NCBI RefSeq assembly: GCF_011694815.1
Contig: NZ_CP050177.1
Span: forward strand, 3,151,001 to 3,215,000
Reading direction: 5' to 3'
Length of the DNA stretch: 64,000 nt
Source: Streptomyces liangshanensis
Lineage (GTDB): Bacteria; Actinomycetota; Actinomycetes; Streptomycetales; Streptomycetaceae
Below the pieces are notes generated by a model. The model was not told the DNA's origin, did no database searches, and worked only from the letters and a program-made list of their open reading frames with translations. Within the stretch, counting starts at the first letter, position 1. Every line of letters begins with the position of its first letter. Both the position numbers and the translations under genes were made by a program. Below, one piece after another: positions 30,742 through 40,532 of this stretch.

Positions 30742-32301
30742 TCAGAACAGGCTGATGTCGGCGAAGCGCAGGACGAGCTGGGGGGCTCCCGACAGGGCGA
30801 CGCCGAGGACGGCGGTCAGGGCGATCGCCACGGTCAGCGGGACCGGGGTGGGGAGCGCGGCCGGAACACCGTCGGCGGCGGCCGGGGCGCCGGCCGGTGC
30901 CTCGTCGCCCTCCGGGGCGCGGAAGAGGAGCGCCGTCCAACGGAGGTAGTAGTAAAGGGCGATCACGACGTTCACGGCCATGAAGACCGCGAGCCACCCG
31001 AGACCCGCGTCGACGGCCGCGGAGAAGACCGTGACCTTGGCGAACAGGCCGATGATCCCCGGCGGCAGTCCGGCCAGGCAGAGCAGGAAGAACGCGAGGG
31101 CGACGGCGGCGGCCGGGCGGCGCGCGTACAGGCCCCGGTAGTCGGCGATCCGGTTCTCCGGCTCCGTACGGGCCACCAGGGCGACGACGGCGAAGGCGCC
31201 GAGGTTCACGACGGCGTACATGAGGGCGTACGCGACGGTCGAGCCGATCCGGTCGCCGTCGGCGTACGCGGAGGACGCGATCGGCACCAGGAGGTACCCG
31301 GCCTGGGCGACCGAGGACCAGGCGAGGAGGCGTACGGCGCTCCACGCGCGCGTGGCGGACTGCCGGAGGGCGGCGACGTTGCCGACGGTCATCGTGAGCG
31401 CGGCGAGGAAGGCGAGGACGGGGCCCCACACGTCCGCGTACGAGGGGAAGGCGACGACGGTGACGAGGATCAGCCCGGTGAAGCCGACCGCCTTGCCGAC
31501 GACGGAGAGGTAGGCGGCGATGGGAAGCGGGGCACCGACGTAGGTGTCGGGGACCCAGAAGTGGAAGGGAGCGGCTGCGGTCTTGAAGGCGAAGCCGACG
31601 AGGGTGAGGGCGACACCGGCGCGGGCGAGGGTGTGCAGCTGTCCGGGGACGTCGTCGAGCCGGGCGGCGATCTCCGTGAGGTGCAGGGTGCCGGTCGTGG
31701 CGTACACGAAGCTGACGCCGAGCAGCATGACGGCCGTAGCGGTGACCGAGGAGAGGAAGAACTTCAGCGCGGCCTCGGAGGAGAGCCGGTCGCCGCGCCT
31801 GAGCCCGACGAGGGCGAAGGCGGGCAGGGAGGCCACTTCGAGGGCGACGACGAGGGTGGCGAGGTCGCGCGACGCGGGCAGCAGGGCGGCGCCGGCCGCC
31901 GACGCGAGGAGCAGGAACCAGAACTCCCCCGCCGGGAGCTTCTTCGTCTCGGTCAGCGAGAGCAGGGCGGTGAGCAGCGCGCCGCCGAGCACCAGCAGTT
32001 GGATGACCAGCGTGAAGTGGTCGGCGGTGTAGCTGCACGCGCCGGACGCACCGGACGCGCCCGATCCTCCGGAGAGGCAGAACGTCGACCTGTCGTCGTT
32101 CCACAGGGGCAGGAGGATGACCAGCGCGGCGGCGAGGCCGGCGATCGCGAGGCCGCCGAGGAGCTGTTTGTGGCGCTCGGGGACGAAGAGGTCGGCCACC
32201 AGGACGACCAGGGCGACCACGGCGGTGAGGGTGGGGGGCGCGATCGCGAGCCAGTCGACGGACTGGACGAGGCTGGTGGCGCTGTCGGCGGCCACGGTCA
32301 C
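30742..32301 (-). CDS. nuoN: NADH-quinone oxidoreductase subunit N (second set)
   Basis: Antiporter-like proton-pumping subunit, 519 residues, about 14 membrane helices. The GTG start at 32301 has GGAGG 6 bases upstream and overlaps the nuoM stop as GTGA. Typical motifs include LEVASLPAFALVGL (carrying the antiporter Glu), ALKFFLSSVTATAVMLLG and HFWVPDTYVGAPLPIAAYLSV. A periplasmic loop near residue 80 is unusually Gly/Ser-rich. Last gene of the operon. Confidence 0.93.
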   Translation of the reverse strand: MTVAADSATSLVQSVDWLAIAPPTLTAVVALVVLVADLFVPERHKQLLGGLAIAGLAAALVILLPLWNDDRSTFCLSGGSGASGASGACSYTADHFTLVIQLLVLGGALLTALLSLTETKKLPAGEFWFLLLASAAGAALLPASRDLATLVVALEVASLPAFALVGLRRGDRLSSEAALKFFLSSVTATAVMLLGVSFVYATTGTLHLTEIAARLDDVPGQLHTLARAGVALTLVGFAFKTAAAPFHFWVPDTYVGAPLPIAAYLSVVGKAVGFTGLILVTVVAFPSYADVWGPVLAFLAALTMTVGNVAALRQSATRAWSAVRLLAWSSVAQAGYLLVPIASSAYADGDRIGSTVAYALMYAVVNLGAFAVVALVARTEPENRIADYRGLYARRPAAAVALAFFLLCLAGLPPGIIGLFAKVTVFSAAVDAGLGWLAVFMAVNVVIALYYYLRWTALLFRAPEGDEAPAGAPAAADGVPAALPTPVPLTVAIALTAVLGVALSGAPQLVLRFADISLF

Positions 32302-33977
32302 GACGTGCCTCCTGCGAGGAGCTTCTGCACGGCCGGGTCGGAGAGGCCGAGGAGGATCGCGGGCCAGAGGCCGGCGAGGACGGTGAGGGCGACGAGCGGG
32401 GTCCAGGTGACGAGTTCGTACGTCCGGACGTCGGCGAAGCCGGGTGCGGCGGGGGTTCCCCGGGCGCCGGTGTCGGGGGCGGCGGGGGTGTCCGTGACGT
32501 CGGCCGGGCCGGTGGCGGGGTCCGCCGTGCCGGGCTCGCGGGGTGCCTGGACGCCCATGCACACCCTGCGTACGACGATCAGAAGGTATGCGGCGGTGAG
32601 GAGTGTGCCGAGGCCCGCGATCGCCATGAAGGTGAGGAAGGCGGGCCGGCTCAGGCCGTCGGCGGGGTCGAAGGCGCCGAACATCGTGAGCATCTCGCCC
32701 CAGAACCCGGCGAGGCCGGGCAGGCCGAGGGACGCGACGGCCGCGAAGGCGAGCAGGCCGCCGAGGCGGGGCGCGCGGCCGTAGAGCGCGGCGCCGGTGG
32801 CCCCGGCGAGGGTGTCGAGGTCGGCGGTGCCGTACCGGTCCTTGAGGGCGCCGACCAGGAAGAACAGCAGGCCGGTGATGAGGCCGTGGGCGATGTTGGC
32901 GAAGAGCGCGCCGTTCACGCCGGTGGGGGTCATCGTGGCGATGCCGAGGAGCACGAAGCCCATGTGGCCGACGGAGGAGTACGCGATCAGCCGCTTGAGG
33001 TCGCCGCCCGCGCCCTGCCGGGCGAGGGCGAGGCAGGCCAGGGACCCGTAGACGATGCCGACGACGGCGAGCGCCGCGAGGTAGGGCGCGAAGGTCCGCA
33101 TCCCGTCGGGGGCGATGGGCAGGACGATCCGGACGAACCCGTACGTCCCCATCTTGAGCAGGACCCCGGCGAGCAGGACCGAGCCGACGGTCGGGGCGGC
33201 GGTGTGGGCGTCGGGCAGCCAGCTGTGCAGCGGCCACATCGGGGTCTTCACGGCGAGGCCGACGCCGATCGCCAGAACCGCGATGACCTGCGTGGACGTA
33301 CTGAGCCCCCGGCCGTTGTCAGTGGCGAGTGCCACCATGTCGAATGTGCCCGCCTTCAGCCCGATGAGGAGCAGGCCGAGCAGCATGACCACGGAACCGA
33401 GCAGGGTGTAGAGGATGAACTTCCAGGCCGCCGCCTGCCGGCCGCCGGGGACGCCTTCCGATCCGCCCCAGCGGGCGATCAGGAAGTACATCGGGATGAG
33501 CACCATCTCGAAGGCCAGGAAGAAGAGCAGCAGGTCGAGGACGGCGAAGGTGGCGAGGGTGCCGGATTCGAGGAGGAGCAGCAGGGCGACGAATGCCTTG
33601 GGGGACGGGCCCTTGGGCATCTTGAAGTAGCTGTAGAGCGCGCAGAGGAAGGTCAGCAGCGCGGTCAGGACCAGGAGGGGGAGCGAAATGCCGTCGACGC
33701 CGAGGTGGATGCGGACGTCCAGCGCCTTGATCCAGCTGATGTCCGTGGTGGCCTGCATCCTCGACGCGTGGTCGCGGTCGAAGCCGAGGGCCAGGACGAT
33801 CGCGGCGGCGAGGATCGCGCCGGTGACGGTGACGCCGTGGCGGAGCACGGCCTGGTCGGGGCCGCGGCCCTTGAGTCCGGGCGGTGCGGGGAGGAAGACG
33901 GCCGCGGCGCCGATGAGGGGTCCGGCGATGATCAACGCCAGAAGGGCCTGCATCACGGATTCATTGATATCGATCAC
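32298..33977 (-). CDS. nuoM: NADH-quinone oxidoreductase subunit M (second set)
   Basis: Antiporter-like subunit, 559 residues, starting with GTG (MIDINESVMQ) with GGAG upstream. Key elements are FLAFEMVLIPMYFLIARWGG, the pumping Lys region PMWPLHSWLPDAHTAAPTVGS, and LIAYSSVGHMGFVLLG. An Ala/Pro/Thr-rich insert of about 40 residues (after VCMGVQAPREPG) interrupts the region before the last helices. It overlaps nuoN by 4 bases and follows nuoL by 3. Confidence 0.93.
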   Translation of the reverse strand: MIDINESVMQALLALIIAGPLIGAAAVFLPAPPGLKGRGPDQAVLRHGVTVTGAILAAAIVLALGFDRDHASRMQATTDISWIKALDVRIHLGVDGISLPLLVLTALLTFLCALYSYFKMPKGPSPKAFVALLLLLESGTLATFAVLDLLLFFLAFEMVLIPMYFLIARWGGSEGVPGGRQAAAWKFILYTLLGSVVMLLGLLLIGLKAGTFDMVALATDNGRGLSTSTQVIAVLAIGVGLAVKTPMWPLHSWLPDAHTAAPTVGSVLLAGVLLKMGTYGFVRIVLPIAPDGMRTFAPYLAALAVVGIVYGSLACLALARQGAGGDLKRLIAYSSVGHMGFVLLGIATMTPTGVNGALFANIAHGLITGLLFFLVGALKDRYGTADLDTLAGATGAALYGRAPRLGGLLAFAAVASLGLPGLAGFWGEMLTMFGAFDPADGLSRPAFLTFMAIAGLGTLLTAAYLLIVVRRVCMGVQAPREPGTADPATGPADVTDTPAAPDTGARGTPAAPGFADVRTYELVTWTPLVALTVLAGLWPAILLGLSDPAVQKLLAGGTS

Positions 33978-33980
33978 GGC

Positions 33981-35990
33981 TCACGCTCCGGCGGCGACGA
34001 GTACGGCGGCGATCGCCAGGACGACGGAGCCGGCCAGCAGGGCGCTCAGGTAGGTCTGCACGTTGCCCGTCTGGGCGCGGCGGACGGCCGCGCCGAGCCA
34101 GCGGGTGCCGGTGCCCGCGCCGCGTACGTACGTGTCGACGACCTCGCGGTCGAGGAAGCGGACGAGCTGGGCGGCTGCGAGGACGGGGCGGACGAACAGG
34201 CGGTCGTAGAGCGCGTCCAGGCGGAATCCGGCCGCCGCGTGCGGGTGCAGGCGGCCGAGCAGCAGACGGCCCGGGTCGGCCGGGTCGTGGGCCGCGGCGA
34301 TGTCCCCGTAGACGGCGAGGTGCGTCTCGATGGCTTCGATCTCCGATTGGGCCGGTTCCGCGTCGGGGTGCGCGGCGACGGCGCCGAGGGGGATGCGGGC
34401 GGCCAGGGACGACGAGGTGTGGCGCCAGGCGCCGTAGAGGGTCAGGCCGCCGACGAGCGCGACGCCTGTGCCCAGGACGGAGGTGGTGAGGTTCGGCGCG
34501 AGGCTGTCGCCGTCGAACCAGTCGGCGATGTAGCCGACGGTCAGGCCGAGGGCGAGGGAGGGGACGGCGAGCACCCACAGGACGGCGTTCATCGCGACGG
34601 GCTGCTTGCCGTGGTCGGGGGCCTCGGGGCCGCGGCCGCGGAAGGCGAGGAGCCACAGGCGGGTGGCGTACGCGGCGGTGAGGAGGGCGGTGACCAGGCC
34701 GGCGACGAGCACGACCCAGCCGGCGGCGCCGGGCGCGGTGTGCGCGGTGCCGAGGGCGGTGTGCTCGGCGACGACGAGGACGGACTCCTTGGAGAAGAAG
34801 CCGGCGAAGGGAGGGATCGCGGCGAGCGCGAGCAGGGCGATCGTCATCGTCCAGAAGGCGTCGGGTATGCGCTTGGCGAGGCCGCCCATGCGGGACATGG
34901 CGGCGAGCGAGTTGGTGCCGGCGGCGTGGATGACCACGCCGGCGCCGAGGAAGAGGAGGGCCTTGAACGCGCCGTGGGAGATCAGGTGGAAGACGGCCGC
35001 GCTGCGGTCGCCGAGGGCCAGGGCGCCCGACATGTAGCCGAGCTGGCCGATGGTCGAGTAGGCGAGGACCCGTTTGATGTCGTCCTGGGCGAGGGCGGCG
35101 AGGGCCGAGCCGACCATGGTGACCGCGGCCATCACGGCGAGGACGACGAGGGCGGCCTTCGAGGCGGTGAACACGGGAAGGAGCCGGGCCACGAAGTAGA
35201 TGCCGGCGGCGACCATCGTCGCGGCGTGGATCAGCGCGGAGACGGGGGTGGGGCCAGCCATCGCGTCGGGGAGCCACGTGTGGAGGGGGAACTGCGCGGA
35301 CTTGCCCGCGACACCCGCGAGCAGCAGCAGGGCGATCAGGGTGGGGTGGTCGAGGCCGTCCTCGGTGACCGCGCGCAGGATGCCGGTGATCCGGAACGTG
35401 CCGGTGTCGGCGGCGAGGGCGAACAGGCCGATGAGGAAGGGGACATCACCGAGCTTGGTGATCAGGAAGGCCTTGAGGGAGGCGGCGCGCGCCTCGGGGG
35501 TCTCCCAGTAGTGGCCGACGAGGAAGTACGAGCAGATGCCCATGACCTCCCAGCCGACCAGGAGCACCATCAGGTCGCCGGAGTAGACGACGAGCAGCAT
35601 CGCGGAGGTGAAGAGGGAGACGAGGGCGGCGTACGACGGGTAGCGGGCGTCGTCGCGCAGGTAGGCCGTCGAGTAGATCTGCACGCAGGTGGCGACGGTG
35701 CCGACGAGGACGGCGACCAGTGCGGCGAAGCCGTCGATGTGCAGGGCGAGGTCGATGGGGACCGAGCCCGTCGGGGTGAGCCGGGTGGCGGCGTCGAGCG
35801 GCGTCGTGCCGTTGCCCGCGCCCCCGCCCTGGCGGACGGCGACCGTGATCGCGAGCGCGGTGGCCGTCAGGACGGGCAGGACCGCCAGCGGGCGGACGAA
35901 CCCGGGCGCGGTGCGGCCCAGCAGCAGCCCGGCGGCGGCGCCGAGGAACGGCAGGAGGGGGACAAGAACGGCGAGGGAGGTGGTGGTCAC
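33981..35990 (-). CDS. nuoL: NADH-quinone oxidoreductase subunit L (second set)
   Basis: Distal antiporter-like subunit with the long lateral helix, 669 residues, GTG start overlapping the nuoK stop by 4 bases. Recognisable motifs are [44 protein letters not shown] and [13 protein letters not shown]. Cytoplasmic and lateral-helix residues occupy the last 150 positions. Complete, with no frameshift. Confidence 0.95.
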   Translation of the reverse strand: MTTTSLAVLVPLLPFLGAAAGLLLGRTAPGFVRPLAVLPVLTATALAITVAVRQGGGAGNGTTPLDAATRLTPTGSVPIDLALHIDGFAALVAVLVGTVATCVQIYSTAYLRDDARYPSYAALVSLFTSAMLLVVYSGDLMVLLVGWEVMGICSYFLVGHYWETPEARAASLKAFLITKLGDVPFLIGLFALAADTGTFRITGILRAVTEDGLDHPTLIALLLLAGVAGKSAQFPLHTWLPDAMAGPTPVSALIHAATMVAAGIYFVARLLPVFTASKAALVVLAVMAAVTMVGSALAALAQDDIKRVLAYSTIGQLGYMSGALALGDRSAAVFHLISHGAFKALLFLGAGVVIHAAGTNSLAAMSRMGGLAKRIPDAFWTMTIALLALAAIPPFAGFFSKESVLVVAEHTALGTAHTAPGAAGWVVLVAGLVTALLTAAYATRLWLLAFRGRGPEAPDHGKQPVAMNAVLWVLAVPSLALGLTVGYIADWFDGDSLAPNLTTSVLGTGVALVGGLTLYGAWRHTSSSLAARIPLGAVAAHPDAEPAQSEIEAIETHLAVYGDIAAAHDPADPGRLLLGRLHPHAAAGFRLDALYDRLFVRPVLAAAQLVRFLDREVVDTYVRGAGTGTRWLGAAVRRAQTGNVQTYLSALLAGSVVLAIAAVLVAAGA

Positions 35991-36325
35991 GCGGTGGCCT
36001 CAGTCTTGGTGCCGTCGGGGGCCTCGGCGGTGTCGCGGAGCCGGTCGACGTCCGAGGTGCCGCGGTTGCGGTACACCATCAGGACGATCGCCAGGCCGAT
36101 GCCGATCTCGGCGGCGGCGACGGCGATGACGAACAGGGTCAGGGCCTGGCCGGAGTGCAGGGTGTCCCGGAGCCAGACGTCGAAGGCGACCAGGTTGAGG
36201 TTGACGGCGTTGAGCATCAGCTCGACGGACATCAGGACGAGGATCGCGTTGCGGCGGGCGAGGACGCCGTAGATCCCGGTGCAGAACAGGAGGGCCGCGA
36301 GGACGGCGGGATAGGCGAGGTGCAT
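35987..36325 (-). CDS. nuoK: NADH-quinone oxidoreductase subunit K (second set)
   Basis: Small three-helix subunit of the proton path, 112 residues, ATG start sharing one base with the nuoJ stop. The two conserved helix glutamates are present, in [14 protein letters not shown] and [14 protein letters not shown] charged tail of about 20 residues follows the last helix. Confidence 0.95.
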   Translation of the reverse strand: MHLAYPAVLAALLFCTGIYGVLARRNAILVLMSVELMLNAVNLNLVAFDVWLRDTLHSGQALTLFVIAVAAAEIGIGLAIVLMVYRNRGTSDVDRLRDTAEAPDGTKTEATA

Positions 36326-36945
36326 CAGCGCGTCTCCTTGCCGGGGCCGGTCGGGTTGCCGGGGCCGGTCGGGTTGCCGGGGCCGGTCGGGGTGTCGCTC
36401 TTCTTGCGGGAGAGGACGATCGCGCCGACCAGGGCCGCCAGCAGCAGGACGGACAGGGCCTCGAAGGGCAGCACCCAGTGCCGGAAGAGGAACTGTCCCG
36501 ACGCCTCCGTGGAGCCCTGCGCCGGTCCGTCCAGGTCGACCCAGGTGGTACGGAACGCGTCGACGACCACCCAGACCAGGGCGGCGGCGGCCGCGACGGC
36601 GACGGCCAGGGCGACCTTGCGGTTCTCGGAGTCGGCGTCCGGTGAGTGCCCGATGGGCGCCTTGGTCAGCATCAGCCCGAAGAGGAGGAGGACGACGACG
36701 GAACCGACGTAGATGAGGACCTGCACCCAGGCGATGAACTCCGCCGTCAGCAGGAGGTACTCGACGGCGAGGCCGCCGAGGGTCACGACGAGCCAGAGGG
36801 CGGCGTGCACCAGCTGCCGGGTGGTGACGGTGACGAGGGCCGCGCCGAAGGTGACCAGGCCGACGAGGACGAACGCGATCTCGACGCCGCTCGGGGACAG
36901 GAAGCCGTGGCCGGCCGTGGCGGCGGCGGTTGCTGCGAGGGTCAC
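36325..36945 (-). CDS. nuoJ: NADH-quinone oxidoreductase subunit J (second set)
   Basis: Five-helix membrane subunit, 206 residues, GTG start overlapping the nuoI stop as GTGA. The conserved block [21 protein letters not shown] contains the helix-3 pi-bulge region important for coupling. The C-terminus ends in a repeated Gly-Asn-Pro-Thr-Gly-Pro tail encoded by an 18-base tandem repeat. Confidence 0.94.
   Translation of the reverse strand: MTLAATAAATAGHGFLSPSGVEIAFVLVGLVTFGAALVTVTTRQLVHAALWLVVTLGGLAVEYLLLTAEFIAWVQVLIYVGSVVVLLLFGLMLTKAPIGHSPDADSENRKVALAVAVAAAAALVWVVVDAFRTTWVDLDGPAQGSTEASGQFLFRHWVLPFEALSVLLLAALVGAIVLSRKKSDTPTGPGNPTGPGNPTGPGKETR
36341..36394 (-). repeat. 18-base tandem repeat at the nuoJ 3' end
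   Basis: Three consecutive 18-base units (CCGGGGCCGGTCGGGTTG on the plus strand, the third with one change) encode the repeated tail of NuoJ. Copy number is expected to vary between strains. Confidence 0.8.
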
Positions 36946-37538
36946 TCGCCGGCCTCCTGACCGGGACCGGGCTGCCCCGGCTCGTCCGCCGCGGGGGGCG
37001 TGGTGGCCGCTGCCGCTGCCGCCGCGAGCTTGTCGGCGGTCTTGTGGGCGGCGGCGAGTTCCTTGGGCTCCTCGGCGCCGGGGTCGAGGGCGGGCGGCGC
37101 CGGCACCGTCCACATCCAGTCGCGGAGCTTGTCCCGCTCGTGGGTGAGGTCGCGTATGTCCGTCTCGGCGTACTCGAACTCCGGTGACCAGAAAAGCGCG
37201 TCGAAAGGACAGACCTCGATGCAGATACCGCAGTACATGCAGAGCGAGAAGTCGATGGCGAACCGGTCGAGGACGTTGCGGCTGCGCTCCCGGCCCCCGG
37301 GGGCGGCCGCCGGGACGGTCTCCTTGTGGGAGTCGATGTAGATGCACCAGTCGGGGCACTCACGGGCGCAGAGCATGCAGACCGTGCAGTTCTCCTCGAA
37401 CAGGCCGATCACCCCGCGGGAGCGGGGCGGCAGTTCGGGCTGGACGTCCGGGTACTGCGCGGTGACGGTCTTCCTCGTCATCGTCCGCAGGGTGACGGCC
37501 AGCCCCTTGGCCAGGCCGGAGCCGGGGATCGGGGACAT
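36942..37538 (-). CDS. nuoI: NADH-quinone oxidoreductase subunit I (second set)
   Basis: Ferredoxin-like subunit carrying clusters N6a and N6b, 198 residues. Both 4Fe-4S motifs are complete: Cys51/54/57/61 ([12 protein letters not shown]) and Cys100/103/106/110 ([12 protein letters not shown]), with the cross-partner Pro after each. The C-terminal 50 residues are a low-complexity Ala/Pro/Glu tail not found in standard NuoI. ATG start sharing one base with the nuoH stop. Confidence 0.95.
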   Translation of the reverse strand: MSPIPGSGLAKGLAVTLRTMTRKTVTAQYPDVQPELPPRSRGVIGLFEENCTVCMLCARECPDWCIYIDSHKETVPAAAPGGRERSRNVLDRFAIDFSLCMYCGICIEVCPFDALFWSPEFEYAETDIRDLTHERDKLRDWMWTVPAPPALDPGAEEPKELAAAHKTADKLAAAAAAATTPPAADEPGQPGPGQEAGE

Positions 37539-38506
37539 CAGTTGATCGCCACCTTCACGATGCCGGTGAGCGCGATCTGCGCGAGGGCGAGGGGGATGAG
37601 CACGGTCCAGGCGAGCTTCTGCAACTGGTCCTCGCGCAGACGGGGGTAGCTCACGCGCAGCCAGATGACGACGAAGGCGAGCACGGCGGTCTTGAGCAGG
37701 GTCCAGACCCAGCCGAGACCGTCGCCCCCGAGGGGGCCGTGCCAGCCGCCGAGGAACAGGACGGTGGTCAGACCGCACAGGACGACGATGCCCGCGTACT
37801 CCGCGAGCAGGAAGAGCGCGAAGCGCAGCCCGGTGTACTCGGTGTAGGCGCCGAAGATGATCTCGGAGTCGGCGACCGGCATGTCGAAGGGCGGGCGCTG
37901 GAGTTCGGCGAGGCCCGCGACGAAGAAGACGAGGGCGCCGACGATCTGCCACGGCACCCACCACCAGTGGAAGGCGTGGAGGATGCCGGGCAGCGAGACC
38001 GTGCCGGCCGCCATCGCCACCGAGGCGGCGGCGAGGAGCATCGGCAGTTCGTACGCGAGCAGTTGGGCGGCGGTGCGCAGGCCGCCGAGGAGGGAGAACT
38101 TGTTGGCGGACGCCCAGCCCGCCATGAGCGAGCCGAGCACGCCGATGCCCATCACGGCGAGCACGAAGAAGATGCCCGCGTCGACGACCTGGCCGACGGC
38201 GCCCTCGCTCGGGCCGACCGGGATCACGACCAGGACGAGGAGGTACGGAAGGAGCGCGACGGCGGGGGCCAGTTGGAAGACGCGCCGGTCGGCGGCCGCC
38301 GGGACGATGTCCTCCTTCTGGGCGAACTTCACTCCGTCCGCCATGAGTTGGGCCCAGCCGTGGAAGCCGCCCGCGTACATGGGGCCGAGCCGGCCCTGCA
38401 TGTGGGCCATCACCTTGTGCTCGGTCTGCCCCACGACGAGCGGGAGGACGAGGAACACAGCGAAGACGACGATCAGCCGAAGGGCGACGTCGAGCACGTC
38501 GTTCAC
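37538..38506 (-). CDS. nuoH: NADH-quinone oxidoreductase subunit H (second set)
   Basis: Membrane subunit forming the quinone entry site with B and D, 322 residues, eight to nine helices. The motifs [23 protein letters not shown] and [25 protein letters not shown] (split by a helix from each other) are the conserved loops carrying Glu/Asp residues near the Q cavity. GTG start with GGAGGAG just upstream, overlapping the nuoC stop as GTGA. The gene order C-H skips D, E, F and G. Confidence 0.95.
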   Translation of the reverse strand: MNDVLDVALRLIVVFAVFLVLPLVVGQTEHKVMAHMQGRLGPMYAGGFHGWAQLMADGVKFAQKEDIVPAAADRRVFQLAPAVALLPYLLVLVVIPVGPSEGAVGQVVDAGIFFVLAVMGIGVLGSLMAGWASANKFSLLGGLRTAAQLLAYELPMLLAAASVAMAAGTVSLPGILHAFHWWWVPWQIVGALVFFVAGLAELQRPPFDMPVADSEIIFGAYTEYTGLRFALFLLAEYAGIVVLCGLTTVLFLGGWHGPLGGDGLGWVWTLLKTAVLAFVVIWLRVSYPRLREDQLQKLAWTVLIPLALAQIALTGIVKVAIN

Positions 38507-39321
38507 GCGTCTCCTCCGGGTCTGTCGTCGGGGGCGGGGCGGTCGACCTCGGGGGCGGGGCGGTCCGCGTCCGGGGTGGCCGCCGGTCCGGCCGCGTCCG
38601 GGGCGCGCCAGGGGGCGTCCGGGGTCGGGGGGTTCGGGGGCTGGGTGGTGGAGCCCTCGGTCACGCTGCGGGTGCGGCGCGGGGGGCGGTCGGCGCCGGC
38701 CGCTCCCGCGCGGGGGGTGCGGGCCGGGCGGGCCGGGGCGGCGGGGAGCTGGCCCTTGAGGGGGCCCCACTCGTTCGGGTCGGGCACGCCGGGCGGCAGC
38801 ATCTGGCGGCGCTTGGGCCCGCCGTGCTCGGACTCGCCCGGTTCCTTCGCGCCGGGCCAGGCCTTCGCGACCCGGGCCGCGAGCACGAAGTCCTTGCGCA
38901 GCGGGTGGCCCTCGAACGTCTCGGGGAGCAGCAGCGGGACGAGGTTCGGGTGGTCGGTGAAGGAGATGCCGAACATCTCGTGCGTCTCGCGTTCGTGCCA
39001 GCCCGCGCCCGCGTAGACGCCGAGGGCGGTGGGCAGGGCGGGCGCCTCGTGCGGGACGGTCGTACGGACGAGGAGCGCGCGGACAGTGCCGGCGCCGAGG
39101 GCCGCGACGTGGGCGCAGACGCGGAAGCCGGTGCCCGGTTCGTCGACGGCGCTCAGCCAGTCGAAGTAGGTGCAGCCCAGGGTGGTCCTGGCGGTTTCGA
39201 GCGCGGCGAGCCAGGAGGCGGCGGGCACGTCGACCGTCAGGAGGCCGTACGCCCGCTCGGCCGTGGCCTCGTCGCCGAAGAGTTCGGTGACGGCGTCCGG
39301 CAGCCGGTCGTACGCGCTCAC
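38503..39321 (-). CDS. nuoC: NADH-quinone oxidoreductase subunit C (second set)
   Basis: Peripheral-arm 30-kDa subunit, 272 residues, GTG start. The signature [20 protein letters not shown] and [14 protein letters not shown] are intact. The last 100 residues are a Pro/Ala/Asp-rich tail with [17 protein letters not shown] repeats, with no similarity to NuoD, so this is not a NuoCD fusion. It overlaps both neighbours by 4 bases. Confidence 0.94.
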   Translation of the reverse strand: MSAYDRLPDAVTELFGDEATAERAYGLLTVDVPAASWLAALETARTTLGCTYFDWLSAVDEPGTGFRVCAHVAALGAGTVRALLVRTTVPHEAPALPTALGVYAGAGWHERETHEMFGISFTDHPNLVPLLLPETFEGHPLRKDFVLAARVAKAWPGAKEPGESEHGGPKRRQMLPPGVPDPNEWGPLKGQLPAAPARPARTPRAGAAGADRPPRRTRSVTEGSTTQPPNPPTPDAPWRAPDAAGPAATPDADRPAPEVDRPAPDDRPGGDA

Positions 39322-39926
39322 GACGCGCCCTCCCCCGGGGGCGGCGGCGGGGGCACCAGGCCGCTGCGGAGCGCGGCGGGCGAGGGGCGGGCGGCCGACG
39401 CGTAACGGTCGCCCAGCGACTCGCGGGAGATCTTCTCCTGGAGCTTGAGGATGCCCTGGAGCAGCGCCTCGGGGCGCGGCGGGCAGCCCGGTACGTAGAC
39501 GTCGACGGGGATGATCTGGTCGACGCCCTTCGTGACGGAGTAGGAGTCCCAGTACGGGCCGCCGCAGTTGGAGCAGGCGCCGAAGGAGATGACGTACTTG
39601 GGCTCGGGCATCTGCTCGTACAGCCGCTTGACGGCCGGCGCCATCTTGTCGGTCACCGTGCCGGACACGACCATCAGGTCGGCCTGGCGCGGTCCCGGCG
39701 CGAAGGGGATCACGCCGAGCCGGATGAAGTCGTGCCGGGCCATGGACGCGGCGATGAACTCGATGGCGCAGCAGGCGAGTCCGAAGTTGAAGACCCAGAG
39801 GCTGTAGCGGCGGCCCCAGTTGAGGACGACCTTCATGGGCTCGGGGGCCAGCCGGGAGAGCACACCGAGGCGCTGCGGAGCCGCCACCGGCACCGGGGCC
39901 GGCGGCGCTTGGGGGGTCACGTCCAT
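39318..39926 (-). CDS. nuoB: NADH-quinone oxidoreductase subunit B (second set)
   Basis: Subunit carrying cluster N2, the last electron donor to quinone, 202 residues. All four ligands are present: tandem Cys52-Cys53 ([10 protein letters not shown]), the Cys of [12 protein letters not shown], and the Cys of PGCPPRPE. The start is the ATG at 39926, overlapping nuoA by 10 bases. An ATG at 39947 is an alternative. A Pro-rich tail ends the protein. Confidence 0.94.
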   Translation of the reverse strand: MDVTPQAPPAPVPVAAPQRLGVLSRLAPEPMKVVLNWGRRYSLWVFNFGLACCAIEFIAASMARHDFIRLGVIPFAPGPRQADLMVVSGTVTDKMAPAVKRLYEQMPEPKYVISFGACSNCGGPYWDSYSVTKGVDQIIPVDVYVPGCPPRPEALLQGILKLQEKISRESLGDRYASAARPSPAALRSGLVPPPPPPGEGAS

Positions 39927-40309
39927 TCGAGGACGCCCTTCTTCCATGCGTAGAGCAGTCCTACGGCCAGGAAGCCGAGGAAGATGAACATCTCGACGAG
40001 CGTCGTCGCGCCGAAGCCGGGGGCGGCGAACACGGTCGCCCACGGGAACAGGAAGATCGAGTCGACGGCGAAGATCACGTAGAGGAACGCGTAGACGTAG
40101 TACCGGACCTGGGTGTGGGCCCAGCCCTCACCGACGGGGTCGACGCCGCATTCGTACGTGAGCAGTTTCTCCGGCGTCGGTACCACGGGCCGCAGCAGCC
40201 GGCCCGCCCCGAAGGCGACGGCGACGAACAGCACGCCGACAACCGCGAGCAGCCCGACCACCGAATAGCTCCGGAAGTAGTCCGCCGCGAGAACGGTCGG
40301 TTCCGACAC
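39917..40309 (-). CDS. nuoA: NADH-quinone oxidoreductase subunit A (second set)
   Basis: Three-helix membrane subunit, 130 residues, GTG start ([10 protein letters not shown]). The conserved [24 protein letters not shown] loop contains the Q-site cysteine region. [20 protein letters not shown] carries the conserved Asp. First gene of the ten-gene operon. A promoter-like pair lies about 70-95 bases upstream. Confidence 0.95.
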   Translation of the reverse strand: MSEPTVLAADYFRSYSVVGLLAVVGVLFVAVAFGAGRLLRPVVPTPEKLLTYECGVDPVGEGWAHTQVRYYVYAFLYVIFAVDSIFLFPWATVFAAPGFGATTLVEMFIFLGFLAVGLLYAWKKGVLEWT

Positions 40310-40375
40310 GTCCGCCCCTCGCTCCCTGACTCCGTAGCAGCCGTAGCGGCCTCTTCGACGATCTGTACGGACGGG

Positions 40376-40404
40376 AGTCTAGGCCCTGCTAAAGAAACGG
40401 TAAG
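40376..40404 (-). promoter_or_regulatory. Candidate promoter of the second nuo operon
   Basis: Minus-strand -35 CTTACC (40399-40404) and -10 TAGACT (40376-40381) with a 17-base spacer, about 65 bases before nuoA. It lies in the 223-base divergent gap shared with the histidine-kinase genes. Confidence 0.45.
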
Positions 40405-40532
40405 CAGCCGCGTCCGCACTAACGGTCCGCAGCTCGTACGAACCTCTCGTACGAAGGTGGGGTTATCCCTACGTCACGCTCCCCCAGCCACCCCATGGCG
40501 CGGGTGCCCGCGGCCCGGCAGTCTGGTTCCTT

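Noticed and set aside
32886..36272. An 1128-residue plus-strand frame across nuoM, nuoL and nuoK
   Set aside because: Gly/Glu/Asp-rich shadow of three clear membrane-protein genes on the other strand.
36341..36394. The 18-base nuoJ repeat as a CRISPR-like or regulatory array
   Set aside because: It is in frame, coding and contiguous without spacers. Simple tandem slippage explains it.
38503..39321. NuoCD fusion hidden in the long NuoC
   Set aside because: The extra C-terminal 100 residues are Pro/Ala/Asp repeats with no NuoD motif.
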